Below are positions 1 through 5,175 of a DNA stretch of 5,175 bases, piece after piece (position 1 is the stretch's first letter; each line of letters begins with the position of its first letter). The stretch is from Acidobacteriota bacterium (GTDB lineage Bacteria; Acidobacteriota; Terriglobia; Terriglobales; Acidobacteriaceae): assembly GCA_021810175.1 (NCBI GenBank), contig JAJZJJ010000285.1, positions 1 to 5,175 on the forward strand, read 5' to 3'. The notes beneath the pieces were generated by a model, which saw nothing but the letters and a program-made list of their open reading frames with translations, made no database searches and was not told where the DNA came from. Position numbers and translations under genes: made by a program.

Positions 1-523
1 CCCACAGCACATGCCCCTGCAGATCCGTCACAATCGCCTGATAGTAATGCCCGATCGTCGGATTCAGCAGTTCCACGCCCGTCTGCGGCTGCCCTTCCGT
101 TTTCACCTTGATCGGCGGAATCATCCCGGCCGAATAATGTCCGGTCCCGAAGACGTGGTCCCTGTCGTCCACTGTCGTCCCGTCGGCAAACTGCACCTCG
201 GCCCGCATGTGGTACCGCGTGTCGCCACGCATTCCCGCCACCAGAATCTTCACCGCCTGGTTCGCCTGCGCTGGAACCGTCCATGTGCGTTTTCCATAGG
301 CCGCCGTCCGCCCAAACTCCACCGTCACCGTCGCCGCCGAGTGCGGCCGGATCGTGTACTGCGCCACCTGCGGGTTCTGCGTCGGCGCAACCATCCCCGC
401 ATCGAAGGAGTCCGCCCCATGGCCGATGACCACCACCTGCCGGGGCCTGCATCCCACCGCCAGCAGCGACGCCAGCATCACCACCGCGCCCCGCGCCACC
501 CACCCAGTAACTTTTCGATTCAA
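1..523 (-). CDS. Aryl-sulfate sulfotransferase-like lipoprotein, N-terminal part (runs off left edge)
   Basis: The reverse strand is open from 523 to the window edge and encodes 174 residues without a stop. It begins MNRKVTGW and has a basic n-region, a hydrophobic stretch (about residues 13-24) and a lipobox-like LAVGC with Cys25. This points to a lipoprotein exported and anchored in the cell envelope. Arg follows the Cys rather than Asp, so outer-membrane sorting would be expected by the classical Lol rule. Residues about 45-128 look like the beta-sandwich N-terminal domain seen in bacterial arylsulfotransferases (VTVEFG, YGKRTW, LVAGM, TRYHMRAEVQFADG). Residues about 150-174 (GVELLNP, then TDLQGHVLW) look like the start of the beta-propeller. 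Known ASST enzymes move sulfate between phenols through a propeller histidine; that region lies outside the window, so activity cannot be judged. I chose TTG at 523 because GGGGA lies 6 bases upstream and it gives a complete signal peptide. The next in-frame ATG (codon 16) would destroy the signal. An in-frame stop lies upstream at 572-574. The family call comes from remembered sequence style; another envelope lipoprotein with the same domain is possible. Confidence 0.7.
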   Translation of the reverse strand, partial: MNRKVTGWVARGAVVMLASLLAVGCRPRQVVVIGHGADSFDAGMVAPTQNPQVAQYTIRPHSAATVTVEFGRTAAYGKRTWTVPAQANQAVKILVAGMRGDTRYHMRAEVQFADGTTVDDRDHVFGTGHYSAGMIPPIKVKTEGQPQTGVELLNPTIGHYYQAIVTDLQGHVLW

Positions 524-636
524 TGCGTTTCCCCGTTTTAGCCGAGGCTGGAAGGTTCCTGCTCCGGAAAGTCATCACATGGCGCAGCCATGACTGGCGC
601 CTTGCCCGCTCACATCTTCGCTGTGACGTTGCATCC

Positions 637-665
637 ATTATCTTCACTCGTCAGCCCGTTCGCCA
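637..665 (-). promoter_or_regulatory. Weak candidate promoter for the arylsulfotransferase-like gene
   Basis: On the reverse strand GATAAT (637-642, five of six matches to TATAAT) lies 17 bases downstream of TGGCGA (660-665, only three of six matches to TTGACA). The spacing is canonical and the position would leave a leader of roughly 110 bases before the TTG at 523. The poor -35 box makes this a tentative call. Acidobacterial promoters are not well enough known to me to weigh it further. Confidence 0.2.
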
Positions 666-691
666 TCCTGGAACTGCCCGGCACCCAGGTC

Positions 692-711
692 CGTGCTATG
701 CTTAAAGCACG
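692..711 (+). promoter_or_regulatory. Inverted repeat overlapping an extended -10-like element
   Basis: CGTGCT (692-697) and AGCACG (706-711) form a perfect 6-bp dyad around an 8-base A/T-rich centre. The element TGCTATGCT (694-702) inside it reads as an extended -10 box (TGn followed by TATGCT). No good -35 hexamer lies at 16-18 bases upstream (CTGCCC is the nearest). If used, it would start a helicase transcript with a leader of about 350 bases. The dyad could equally be an operator or a chance match. Confidence 0.25.
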
Positions 712-1052
712 CTCAGTTGTTTGGTTGTGAGCCGTTCCCGCCTTCATCCGCCGGACCGCCTTCCACATAAAGTCCAGGCCCCTCAGCGTAATGGCCCTTT
801 GTCATGGTTTTTCCGGGCCAGGCTGCCGCGCCAGTGCGCATCCCAGCCGAAGACGCAGCGTGTGGGTTTTCAAATCCTGACTTCGGCGCTCTGTCTGCGC
901 CTCCGGGTTTCCTGCATATCGACGAATGAATTTTCCGGCCGCCGCGCTTCCAGCGCCGCGCCAGACACAATCGGCTCGCCGCCAGTGGCGCTTCCATGGA
1001 TGAGTTGGGGATTGCCCCCACGGATGGAGTTCCCGGCAGGCCTGGGCCTCAC

Positions 1053-1056
1053 AGGA
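1053..1056 (+). promoter_or_regulatory. Ribosome binding site that decides the helicase start
   Basis: AGGA at 1053-1056 is followed by five bases (TCAAA) and then TTG at 1062. The upstream in-frame ATG at 996 has no comparable Shine-Dalgarno sequence. The downstream ATG at 1080 would remove the conserved Phe of the Q motif. This supports initiation at the TTG. Confidence 0.6.
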
Positions 1057-1061
1057 TCAAA

Positions 1062-2210
1062 TTGAACAGCTTTTCTGAAATGCCTCTTTCCGCGGCTCTG
1101 CAGCAGCAGATTGCACGCGCAAACTTCATCACCCCCACGCCCGTTCAGGCCCAGGCCATTCCGCCAGCCCTCGAAGGGCGCGACGTTCTCGCCACCGCCC
1201 AGACCGGCACCGGCAAGACCCTCAGCTTCCTAATCCCCCTCTTTGAGCGCATGCCGAAGAACACCGGCTCCAAAGCCGCCTCCGCGCTCGTCCTGCTGCC
1301 CACCCGCGAACTGGCCATGCAGGTCATCGATCGCTGGCGTCAGCTCACCGGCTCCACCCGCGGAACGGCCATGGTCTGCGGTGGCCTCGCCGAAGGCCCG
1401 CAGCTGGATGCCATCCGCCGCGGTGTCCGCCTCATCGTCGCCACACCTGGCCGGCTGGAAGACTATCTCAACCGTAATCTCGTCGATCTCAGCGCCATTA
1501 AGATGCTCGTCCTCGACGAGGTTGACCGCATGCTCGACATGGGCTTCAAACCCGCCATGCGCCGCATCGTCGGCGCTCTCCCTCGGCAGCGCCAGACGCT
1601 CTGCTACTCGGCCACCCTCAGCCGCGAAATCGGCGAAGTGGCCCAGGCGTACCTCAGCAATCCTGTCCGCGTCGAAATCGGCTCCGTCCTGCGCCCCTCG
1701 CCCAACGTTGAGCTGCAGACCTTCGATGTCACGCCGGACAGGAAGCAGGCACTCCTCGAGCACCTGCTCGGCTCGCATCAGGGCAGCTTCCTCGTCTTCG
1801 TCCGTACCAAGCACGGAGCCGACCGCGTTGCTCGCCGTCTCGTGAACGCCGGACACGCCGCCACCCGCATCCATGGCGACCGCACCCAGTCCCAGCGCAA
1901 TTCCGCGCTGCGCAGCTTTGCGCAGGGCCAACACCGAGTCCTCGTGGCCACGGATGTTGCCGCCCGCGGCATCGACGTCGCCGACGTCGCGCACGTGGTC
2001 AATTTCGACATGCCGAAGGAGCCGGAAGATTTCGTCCATCGCGTCGGCCGCACCGGCCGCGCCTCAGCTCGCGGAGTCGCTTCCACCTTCGTCTCGCCCG
2101 ACGAGCAGCACGAAGCGCGCAAAATGGAACGCGCTCTGGCCATCACCACCAGAAAATTCCGCGTCCGTCCCAATACCGAAGCACAGCCAGCCCAGGTTCG
2201 TACAGCCTGA
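1062..2210 (+). CDS. DEAD-box ATP-dependent RNA helicase, RhlE-like
   Basis: This gene encodes a cytoplasmic ATP-driven RNA-unwinding enzyme of superfamily 2, of the kind used in ribosome assembly, RNA decay and cold adaptation. From the TTG start (382 residues) all core motifs are present in order: Q motif with Phe4, PTPVQ and Gln29; motif I AQTGTGKT with Lys52; Ia PTREL (80-84); GG (107-108); Ib TPGR (128-131); motif II at 152-155, reading DEVD instead of DEAD; motif III SAT (183-185); motif IV LVFVR (244-248); motif V ATDVAARGID (296-305); and motif VI HRVGRTGR (326-333). RMLDMGF after motif II is typical of the RhlE group. The C-terminal tail after the second RecA domain is short, without the long basic extensions of many RhlE proteins or the RNA-binding domain of DbpA/CsdA types. 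An ATG at 996 would add 22 residues of unconserved sequence and has no clear ribosome binding site, so I prefer TTG at 1062. The gene stands alone, convergent with the SDR gene downstream. The cellular substrate cannot be told from the sequence. Confidence 0.93.
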   Translation: MNSFSEMPLSAALQQQIARANFITPTPVQAQAIPPALEGRDVLATAQTGTGKTLSFLIPLFERMPKNTGSKAASALVLLPTRELAMQVIDRWRQLTGSTRGTAMVCGGLAEGPQLDAIRRGVRLIVATPGRLEDYLNRNLVDLSAIKMLVLDEVDRMLDMGFKPAMRRIVGALPRQRQTLCYSATLSREIGEVAQAYLSNPVRVEIGSVLRPSPNVELQTFDVTPDRKQALLEHLLGSHQGSFLVFVRTKHGADRVARRLVNAGHAATRIHGDRTQSQRNSALRSFAQGQHRVLVATDVAARGIDVADVAHVVNFDMPKEPEDFVHRVGRTGRASARGVASTFVSPDEQHEARKMERALAITTRKFRVRPNTEAQPAQVRTA

Positions 2211-2216
2211 ACTGCA

Positions 2217-2253
2217 GCGGCGCCGCATTGCGCTCCTCCCCATGCGGCGCCGC
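2217..2253. terminator. GC-rich hairpin between convergent genes, probable bidirectional terminator
   Basis: A perfect 12-bp inverted repeat (2217-2228 with 2242-2253) encloses a 13-base loop rich in C. It begins six bases after the helicase stop codon and ends 18 bases before the stop of the opposing SDR gene. No T-run follows on either strand, so it is not a classical intrinsic terminator. Position and stem strength still favour transcription termination or 3'-end protection for both genes. Ten bases of each arm (GCGGCGCCGC) are themselves palindromic. Confidence 0.6.
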
Positions 2254-2271
2254 ACGCTTCCCTCGCGTGTC

Positions 2272-3159
2272 TCAATACGGCGTGCGCCCGCCCGTCACCC
2301 CATACACTTCCGCCGTCACATAAGTCGCATCCTGCGACGCCAGAAATACATACACCGGGGCCAGTTCCGCCGGCTGCGCCGCCCGCTCGAACAGCGTATT
2401 CTTCCCGAACTCCGGCAGATGCCCCTTTGGCATCGTTGACGGAATCAGCGGTGTCCACACCGGTCCCGGAGCCACTCCGTTCACCCGAATCTGCTTCTTT
2501 GCCAGTGCCTTTGCCAGTACCTTCGTCAGGCTGACCAGGGCCGCCTTGGTCGGCGCATACGCCGGCAGCGACGCGCTCGGCTCAAATGACTGAATCGAAC
2601 ATGTGTTGATGATCGAGCCGCCCGGCGGAATCCTCTGCGCCGCTGCCTGCGACAAATAGAACGTCCCAAACACATTCGTCCGGAACGTCCTCTCGAATTC
2701 ATCCTCTGGCACCTCGCCAATATCTTCGTAGGTCCGCTGGAAGCCTGCGTTATTCACCACAATGTCGACGCACCCCAGTTTCTTCTCCGCCGTTTCCACC
2801 AGCTTTTGGCAATATTTCTTTTTCCCCACATCGCCCGGCGCCAGAATCGCCTTGCGTCCGGCTTCCTGCACCCATTTCGCGGTTTCAGCCGCGTCCTCTT
2901 CTTCTTCCGGCAAGAAGCTCAGCACCAGGTCCGCACCTTCCCGCGCGTAAGCGATCGCCACCGCTCGGCCGATCCCGCTGTCCGCGCCCGTGATGATTGC
3001 CACTCTGTTTTTCAGCCTGCTGTTTCCCGCATAACTCTGCTCGCCGTGGTCCACGGCCGGAGCCATCTTCCCTTCCCTGCCCGGCGGCGCCTGCTTTTCA
3101 GCGGAATATGGCGGTTGTGGCTCGGCTTGCTTCGGCTGTTGTTTGGTGTTTCTGGACAT
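2272..3159 (-). CDS. SDR family oxidoreductase, GSP39 (YdaD/YhxC/YghA-like) subgroup
   Basis: This is a complete 295-residue classical short-chain dehydrogenase, an NAD(P)-dependent cytoplasmic enzyme that interconverts alcohols and carbonyls; the substrate cannot be told. The Rossmann nucleotide loop is TGADSGIG (57-64). An acidic GDV segment (109-111), NNAG (136-139), Asn162 in TNVFGTF, catalytic Ser188 and the YAPTK pair Tyr201/Lys205 follow in the expected order. VNGVAPGPVWTPL (227-239) is the usual segment after the active site, and GVTGG near the end is the typical C-terminal strand. About 50 residues precede the Rossmann fold; they are rich in Pro, Gln and Lys and include QAPPG and DHGEQSY. 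This tail marks the Bacillus GSP39-like subgroup and supports ATG at 3159. The frame stays open upstream to 3405, but only by running antisense into the neighbouring gene. The ribosome binding site (AGG close to the ATG) is weak. The gene is divergent from the thiamine-diphosphate enzyme, with 106 bases between starts, and convergent with the helicase. Confidence 0.92.
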   Translation of the reverse strand: MSRNTKQQPKQAEPQPPYSAEKQAPPGREGKMAPAVDHGEQSYAGNSRLKNRVAIITGADSGIGRAVAIAYAREGADLVLSFLPEEEEDAAETAKWVQEAGRKAILAPGDVGKKKYCQKLVETAEKKLGCVDIVVNNAGFQRTYEDIGEVPEDEFERTFRTNVFGTFYLSQAAAQRIPPGGSIINTCSIQSFEPSASLPAYAPTKAALVSLTKVLAKALAKKQIRVNGVAPGPVWTPLIPSTMPKGHLPEFGKNTLFERAAQPAELAPVYVFLASQDATYVTAEVYGVTGGRTPY

Positions 3160-3265
3160 AACCTGCTCAGATGCCGCCCCCGTCTTCCCGGTTTTGCGCC
3201 ATAAACACGCGCCCCCGCCTGCAACCACAGCCCGTCGCGGCGGCTTCCAACTCCCCGGGAGATGA
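3160..3265. promoter_or_regulatory. Divergent intergenic promoter region between SDR and thiamine-diphosphate enzyme genes
   Basis: These 106 bases lie between the two divergent start codons, so promoters for both genes should be here unless they reach into the coding regions. I could not find a convincing -35/-10 pair on either strand. An A/T-richer patch near 3190-3207 is the likeliest place for a -10 element. No clear operator dyad is visible. GGGAG at 3257-3261 is the ribosome binding site of the plus-strand gene. Confidence 0.45.
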
Positions 3266-5011
3266 ATGATGAATGCATCCGATGTTCTCGTCGAGCGCCT
3301 GATTGCCTGGGGCGTGGACACGATCTTTGGCATTCCCGGAGACGGCATCAACGGCGTCTTTGAATCGTTGCGCAAAAATAAGGACCGCATCCGCTTTGTC
3401 CACATGCGCCACGAAGAAGCTGCCGCCTTCGCCGCCTGCGCCTACGCTAAGTTCACCGGCCGTCTCGGCGTCTGTATCGCCACCTCCGGCCCCGGTGGCA
3501 TCCACCTGCTCAACGGCCTCTACGACGCCAAAATGGACGGCCATCCCGTCCTCGCCATCACCGGCATGCAGCACTCTGACCTCATCGGCACCTTCACCCA
3601 GCAGGACGTCTCGCTCGACAAGCTCTTCCAGGACGTCGCCGTCTACAACGAGCGCGTCATGAGCGGCGCACACATGGAAAGCGTCTGCGACCTCGCCGTC
3701 CGCTCCTCCATCGAGAAGCGCGGCGTCTCGCACATCACCATCCCCATCGACATTCAGGTGCAGGAATCGAAGAAAGGCCGCTCTTCGCGCAATCCACCGC
3801 ACCACACATCCGCCACGCCGGCCTTCTCCGATCACCTGCCCTCGCGCGTCGATCTCGAACACGCCGCCGACATCCTCAACCGCGGCAAGCGAATCGCCAT
3901 CCTCGCCGGCCAGGGCGCGCTCAATGCCACCGCCGAACTGGAGCAGGTCGCCGAAATCCTCGGCGCGCCCATCATCAAGGCTCTCCTCGGCAAAGCCGCC
4001 GTCCCCGACGACAGCCCTTACACCACCGGCGGCATCGGCCTCCTCGGCACCGAGCCATCTCAGGACGCGCTCGAAGACTGCGACACTCTCTTCATCGTTG
4101 GCTCATCCTTCCCCTATGTCGAATTCCTGCCTGAGCCAGGCGACGCCAAATGTGTCCAGATCGACATCGATCCGCAGCGCATCGGCCTCCGCTATCCCGC
4201 CGATGTCGGCCTCGTTGGCAGTTCCCAGGCCTGCCTCGAAGTCCTCATCCCCCTGCTCAAACAGCACGACAAGGGCTTCCTCAGGAAGGCTCAGCGCCGC
4301 AAAAAGGACTGGCAGGAAACAATGGAGGAGCGCGGCACTTTCATGTCGAAGCCGCTCAAGCCCATGGTCGTCGGCTGGGAGCTGGGCAAGCGCATCCCGC
4401 CCAATGCCATCGTCACCTCCGACTCCGGCACCATCACCACTTGGTGGGCGCGCTATGTTCCCGCCCTCCGCGGCCAGATGCACAGCTGCTCCGGCAACCT
4501 CGCCACCATGGCCTGCGGCCTCCCCTATGCCATCGGAGCCGCCATCGCCTATCCCGACCGCCCCGTCTACTGCATCATCGGCGACGGCGGACTCAGCATG
4601 CTCATGGGTGAGCTCATCACCATCGCTGCCTACCGGCTCAACATCAAAATCATCGTCATCCGTAACGACACGCTCGGCCAGATCAAGTGGGAGCAGATGG
4701 TCTTTCTCGGCAACCCCGAATACGGCGTGGACCTGCATCCCGCCGACTTTGTCGCCATCGCCCGCGGCTGCGGCCTCAACGCCGTCCAGATATCCGAACC
4801 GAAGAATTGCGCCGCCCAGCTCGACAGCGCCCTCGCCGCCCAGGGTCCCACCCTCATCGAGGCCGTCGTCGATCCCTTCGTCCCGCCAATGCCAGCCAAG
4901 ATCAAAGCCGGCCAGGCAGCGAAGCTAGCCGAAGCCCTCGCCCGCGGCGAGCCCAACCGCTCCCGCATCATCCTGACCACAGCCCATGAACGAGTCCGCG
5001 AGCTCGTCTAA
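3266..5011 (+). CDS. Thiamine diphosphate-dependent enzyme, pyruvate oxidase/dehydrogenase (PoxB/YdaP)-like
   Basis: This complete 581-residue protein is close in length to E. coli PoxB (572) and aligns along its whole length from memory. The N-terminal pyrimidine-binding domain (about 1-165) has FGIPGDGING (21-30), catalytic Glu50 in MRHEE, SGPGG (74-78) and the TFTQQD segment (109-114), where PoxB carries its FQ pair. The central domain (about 195-335), which in PoxB-type enzymes binds FAD, has ILAGQGA, FPYVEFLP and QIDIDP. The C-terminal domain (about 365-545) carries the Mg-diphosphate motif GDGG (439-442) ending in Asn467-Asp468. PoxB oxidises pyruvate to acetate and CO2 and passes electrons to membrane quinone. 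Family members also include enzymes of unknown 2-oxo acid specificity, so the substrate is inferred. Two in-frame ATGs (3266 and 3269) follow GGGAG; the second has the more usual 7-base spacing, so the true start may be three bases later. The gene is divergent from the SDR gene and ends at a hairpin. Acetolactate synthase is a less likely alternative because of the PoxB-like central segment. Confidence 0.88.
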   Translation: MMNASDVLVERLIAWGVDTIFGIPGDGINGVFESLRKNKDRIRFVHMRHEEAAAFAACAYAKFTGRLGVCIATSGPGGIHLLNGLYDAKMDGHPVLAITGMQHSDLIGTFTQQDVSLDKLFQDVAVYNERVMSGAHMESVCDLAVRSSIEKRGVSHITIPIDIQVQESKKGRSSRNPPHHTSATPAFSDHLPSRVDLEHAADILNRGKRIAILAGQGALNATAELEQVAEILGAPIIKALLGKAAVPDDSPYTTGGIGLLGTEPSQDALEDCDTLFIVGSSFPYVEFLPEPGDAKCVQIDIDPQRIGLRYPADVGLVGSSQACLEVLIPLLKQHDKGFLRKAQRRKKDWQETMEERGTFMSKPLKPMVVGWELGKRIPPNAIVTSDSGTITTWWARYVPALRGQMHSCSGNLATMACGLPYAIGAAIAYPDRPVYCIIGDGGLSMLMGELITIAAYRLNIKIIVIRNDTLGQIKWEQMVFLGNPEYGVDLHPADFVAIARGCGLNAVQISEPKNCAAQLDSALAAQGPTLIEAVVDPFVPPMPAKIKAGQAAKLAEALARGEPNRSRIILTTAHERVRELV

Positions 5012-5017
5012 AACTCA

Positions 5018-5046
5018 GCGGCGCGCACCATCCAGATGCGCGCCGC
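5018..5046. terminator. GC-rich hairpin after the thiamine-diphosphate enzyme gene, probable bidirectional terminator
   Basis: A perfect 10-bp inverted repeat (GCGGCGCGCA at 5018-5027 with TGCGCGCCGC at 5037-5046) encloses a 9-base loop. It begins six bases after the TAA at 5009-5011 and lies 19 bases from the stop of the opposing partial gene. Only AACTT follows, not a real T-run, so strong pausing or 3'-end protection is as likely as classical intrinsic termination. Confidence 0.6.
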
Positions 5047-5065
5047 AACTTCGATCCCCGGCCAC

Positions 5066-5175
5066 TCACCCCGCCTCCGGCATCGTGTCATCTTCCGCCG
5101 TCACCACCGTCCCCTGGTGGAACACAACCCTCCATCCCCCATCTCCCCGTTCCCAAATCGTCGACCGCCGAGTCA
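5066..5175 (-). CDS. C-terminal end of a probable DUF4440/NTF2-like protein (runs off right edge)
   Basis: The reverse strand is open from the window edge to a TGA at 5066-5068 and encodes 35 residues. They contain RRSTIWERGDGGW, RVVFHQGT and an acidic tail (AEDD). The pattern of Ser/Thr-x-x-Trp, a short Asp-Gly turn, Trp-Arg-Val-Val and His-Gln-Gly-Thr is typical of the last two beta strands of the DUF4440/SnoaL-like NTF2 fold. These are small cytoplasmic or exported proteins, often of unknown function. The other two reverse frames are closed by stops. The gene converges on the thiamine-diphosphate enzyme gene across the hairpin at 5018-5046. With only the tail visible, the family call is tentative and the function unknown. 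Confidence 0.55.
   Translation of the reverse strand, partial: TRRSTIWERGDGGWRVVFHQGTVVTAEDDTMPEAG

Larger units (their letters stand above)
524..1061. other. Long intergenic region without a convincing gene
   Basis: About 540 bases separate the start of the minus-strand lipoprotein from the likely start of the plus-strand helicase, so the two genes diverge from it. Short open frames exist on both strands (for example 721-1065 plus and 713-1021 minus). Their translations are rich in Arg, Pro and Ser, lack domain-like segments and have no good ribosome binding sites, so I read them as chance frames. The visible structure is a 6-bp inverted repeat at 692-711 and weak promoter-like hexamers on both strands. 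I see no tRNA, riboswitch core or repeat array that I can name. Confidence 0.6.

Noticed and set aside
11..541. Plus-strand open frame (176 codons) at the left edge
   Set aside because: Its translation is Arg-, His- and Pro-rich without domains, while the reverse strand encodes a lipoprotein with a coherent signal peptide and domain.
670..695. ECF-sigma-like pair GGAAC ... GTCC upstream of the helicase
   Set aside because: Spacing of about 14 bases is shorter than the usual 16-17 and the -10 part is incomplete; too weak to call.
713..1065. Open frames on both strands in the gap before the helicase (102 and 114 codons)
   Set aside because: No good ribosome binding site, low-complexity Arg/Pro/Ser composition and no motif. 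They overlap one another, as expected of chance frames.
1230..2039. Long reverse-strand open frame (269 codons) inside the helicase gene
   Set aside because: It is antisense to a gene with all helicase motifs; its translation shows no domain pattern and reflects the absence of stops in GC-rich antisense sequence.
3160..3405. N-terminal extension of the SDR to an ATG at 3405
   Set aside because: The extra 82 residues would be antisense to the start of the thiamine-diphosphate enzyme gene, and the 295-residue form already matches the subgroup length and tail.
3167..3862. Reverse-strand open frame (231 codons) opposite the thiamine-diphosphate enzyme gene
   Set aside because: Asp-, Gly- and Val-rich shadow of the opposite strand, overlapping the divergent promoter region, with no recognisable motif.
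4103..4738. Reverse-strand open frame (211 codons) opposite the C-terminal half of the thiamine-diphosphate enzyme gene
   Set aside because: Same reason: a compositional shadow of strongly conserved coding sequence on the plus strand.
1..5175. A novel defence, mobile or biosynthetic system
   Set aside because: All complete genes belong to common families in alternating orientation. No nuclease, toxin-antitoxin, integrase, repeat array or reverse transcriptase signature is visible on either strand.

Overview
The window looks like an ordinary chromosomal stretch from a GC-rich Gram-negative bacterium. An acidobacterium (Terriglobia/Acidobacteriaceae type) is my best guess. The guess rests on the combination of a lipoprotein-type arylsulfotransferase-like protein, a GSP39-type short-chain dehydrogenase with a long N-terminal tail, a PoxB-like thiamine-diphosphate enzyme and a DUF4440/NTF2-like fragment. 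It is an inference from gene content and protein style, not a database result. I see no mobile element, phage gene, CRISPR array, tRNA or rRNA.

Layout. (1) Positions 1-523, minus strand: the 5' part of a lipoprotein resembling aryl-sulfate sulfotransferases, running off the left edge. (2) About 540 bases with no convincing gene (524-1061), holding only weak promoter-like signals and one small inverted repeat. (3) 1062-2210, plus strand: a complete RhlE-like DEAD-box RNA helicase, probably starting at TTG. (4) A strong GC-rich hairpin (2217-2253) in the short convergent gap. (5) 2272-3159, minus strand: a complete SDR oxidoreductase. (6) A 106-base divergent promoter region. (7) 3266-5011, plus strand: a complete PoxB/YdaP-like thiamine-diphosphate enzyme. 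(8) A second GC-rich hairpin (5018-5046). (9) 5066-5175, minus strand: the C-terminal end of a probable DUF4440/NTF2-like protein, running off the right edge.

How the genes may work together. Genes alternate in orientation, so no multi-gene operon is visible. The only pair likely to share regulation is the divergent SDR / thiamine-diphosphate enzyme pair. Their closest well-known relatives in Bacillus subtilis (YdaD/GSP39 and YdaP) are both general-stress (SigB) proteins, which suggests a stress or stationary-phase carbon/redox role here, as an inference. The helicase is a separate RNA-remodelling housekeeping or cold-adaptation gene. I do not see evidence for a previously undescribed system. 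The most useful second looks are the TTG start and DEVD motif of the helicase, the two hairpins placed at the same distance after stop codons, and the divergent stress-type pair.
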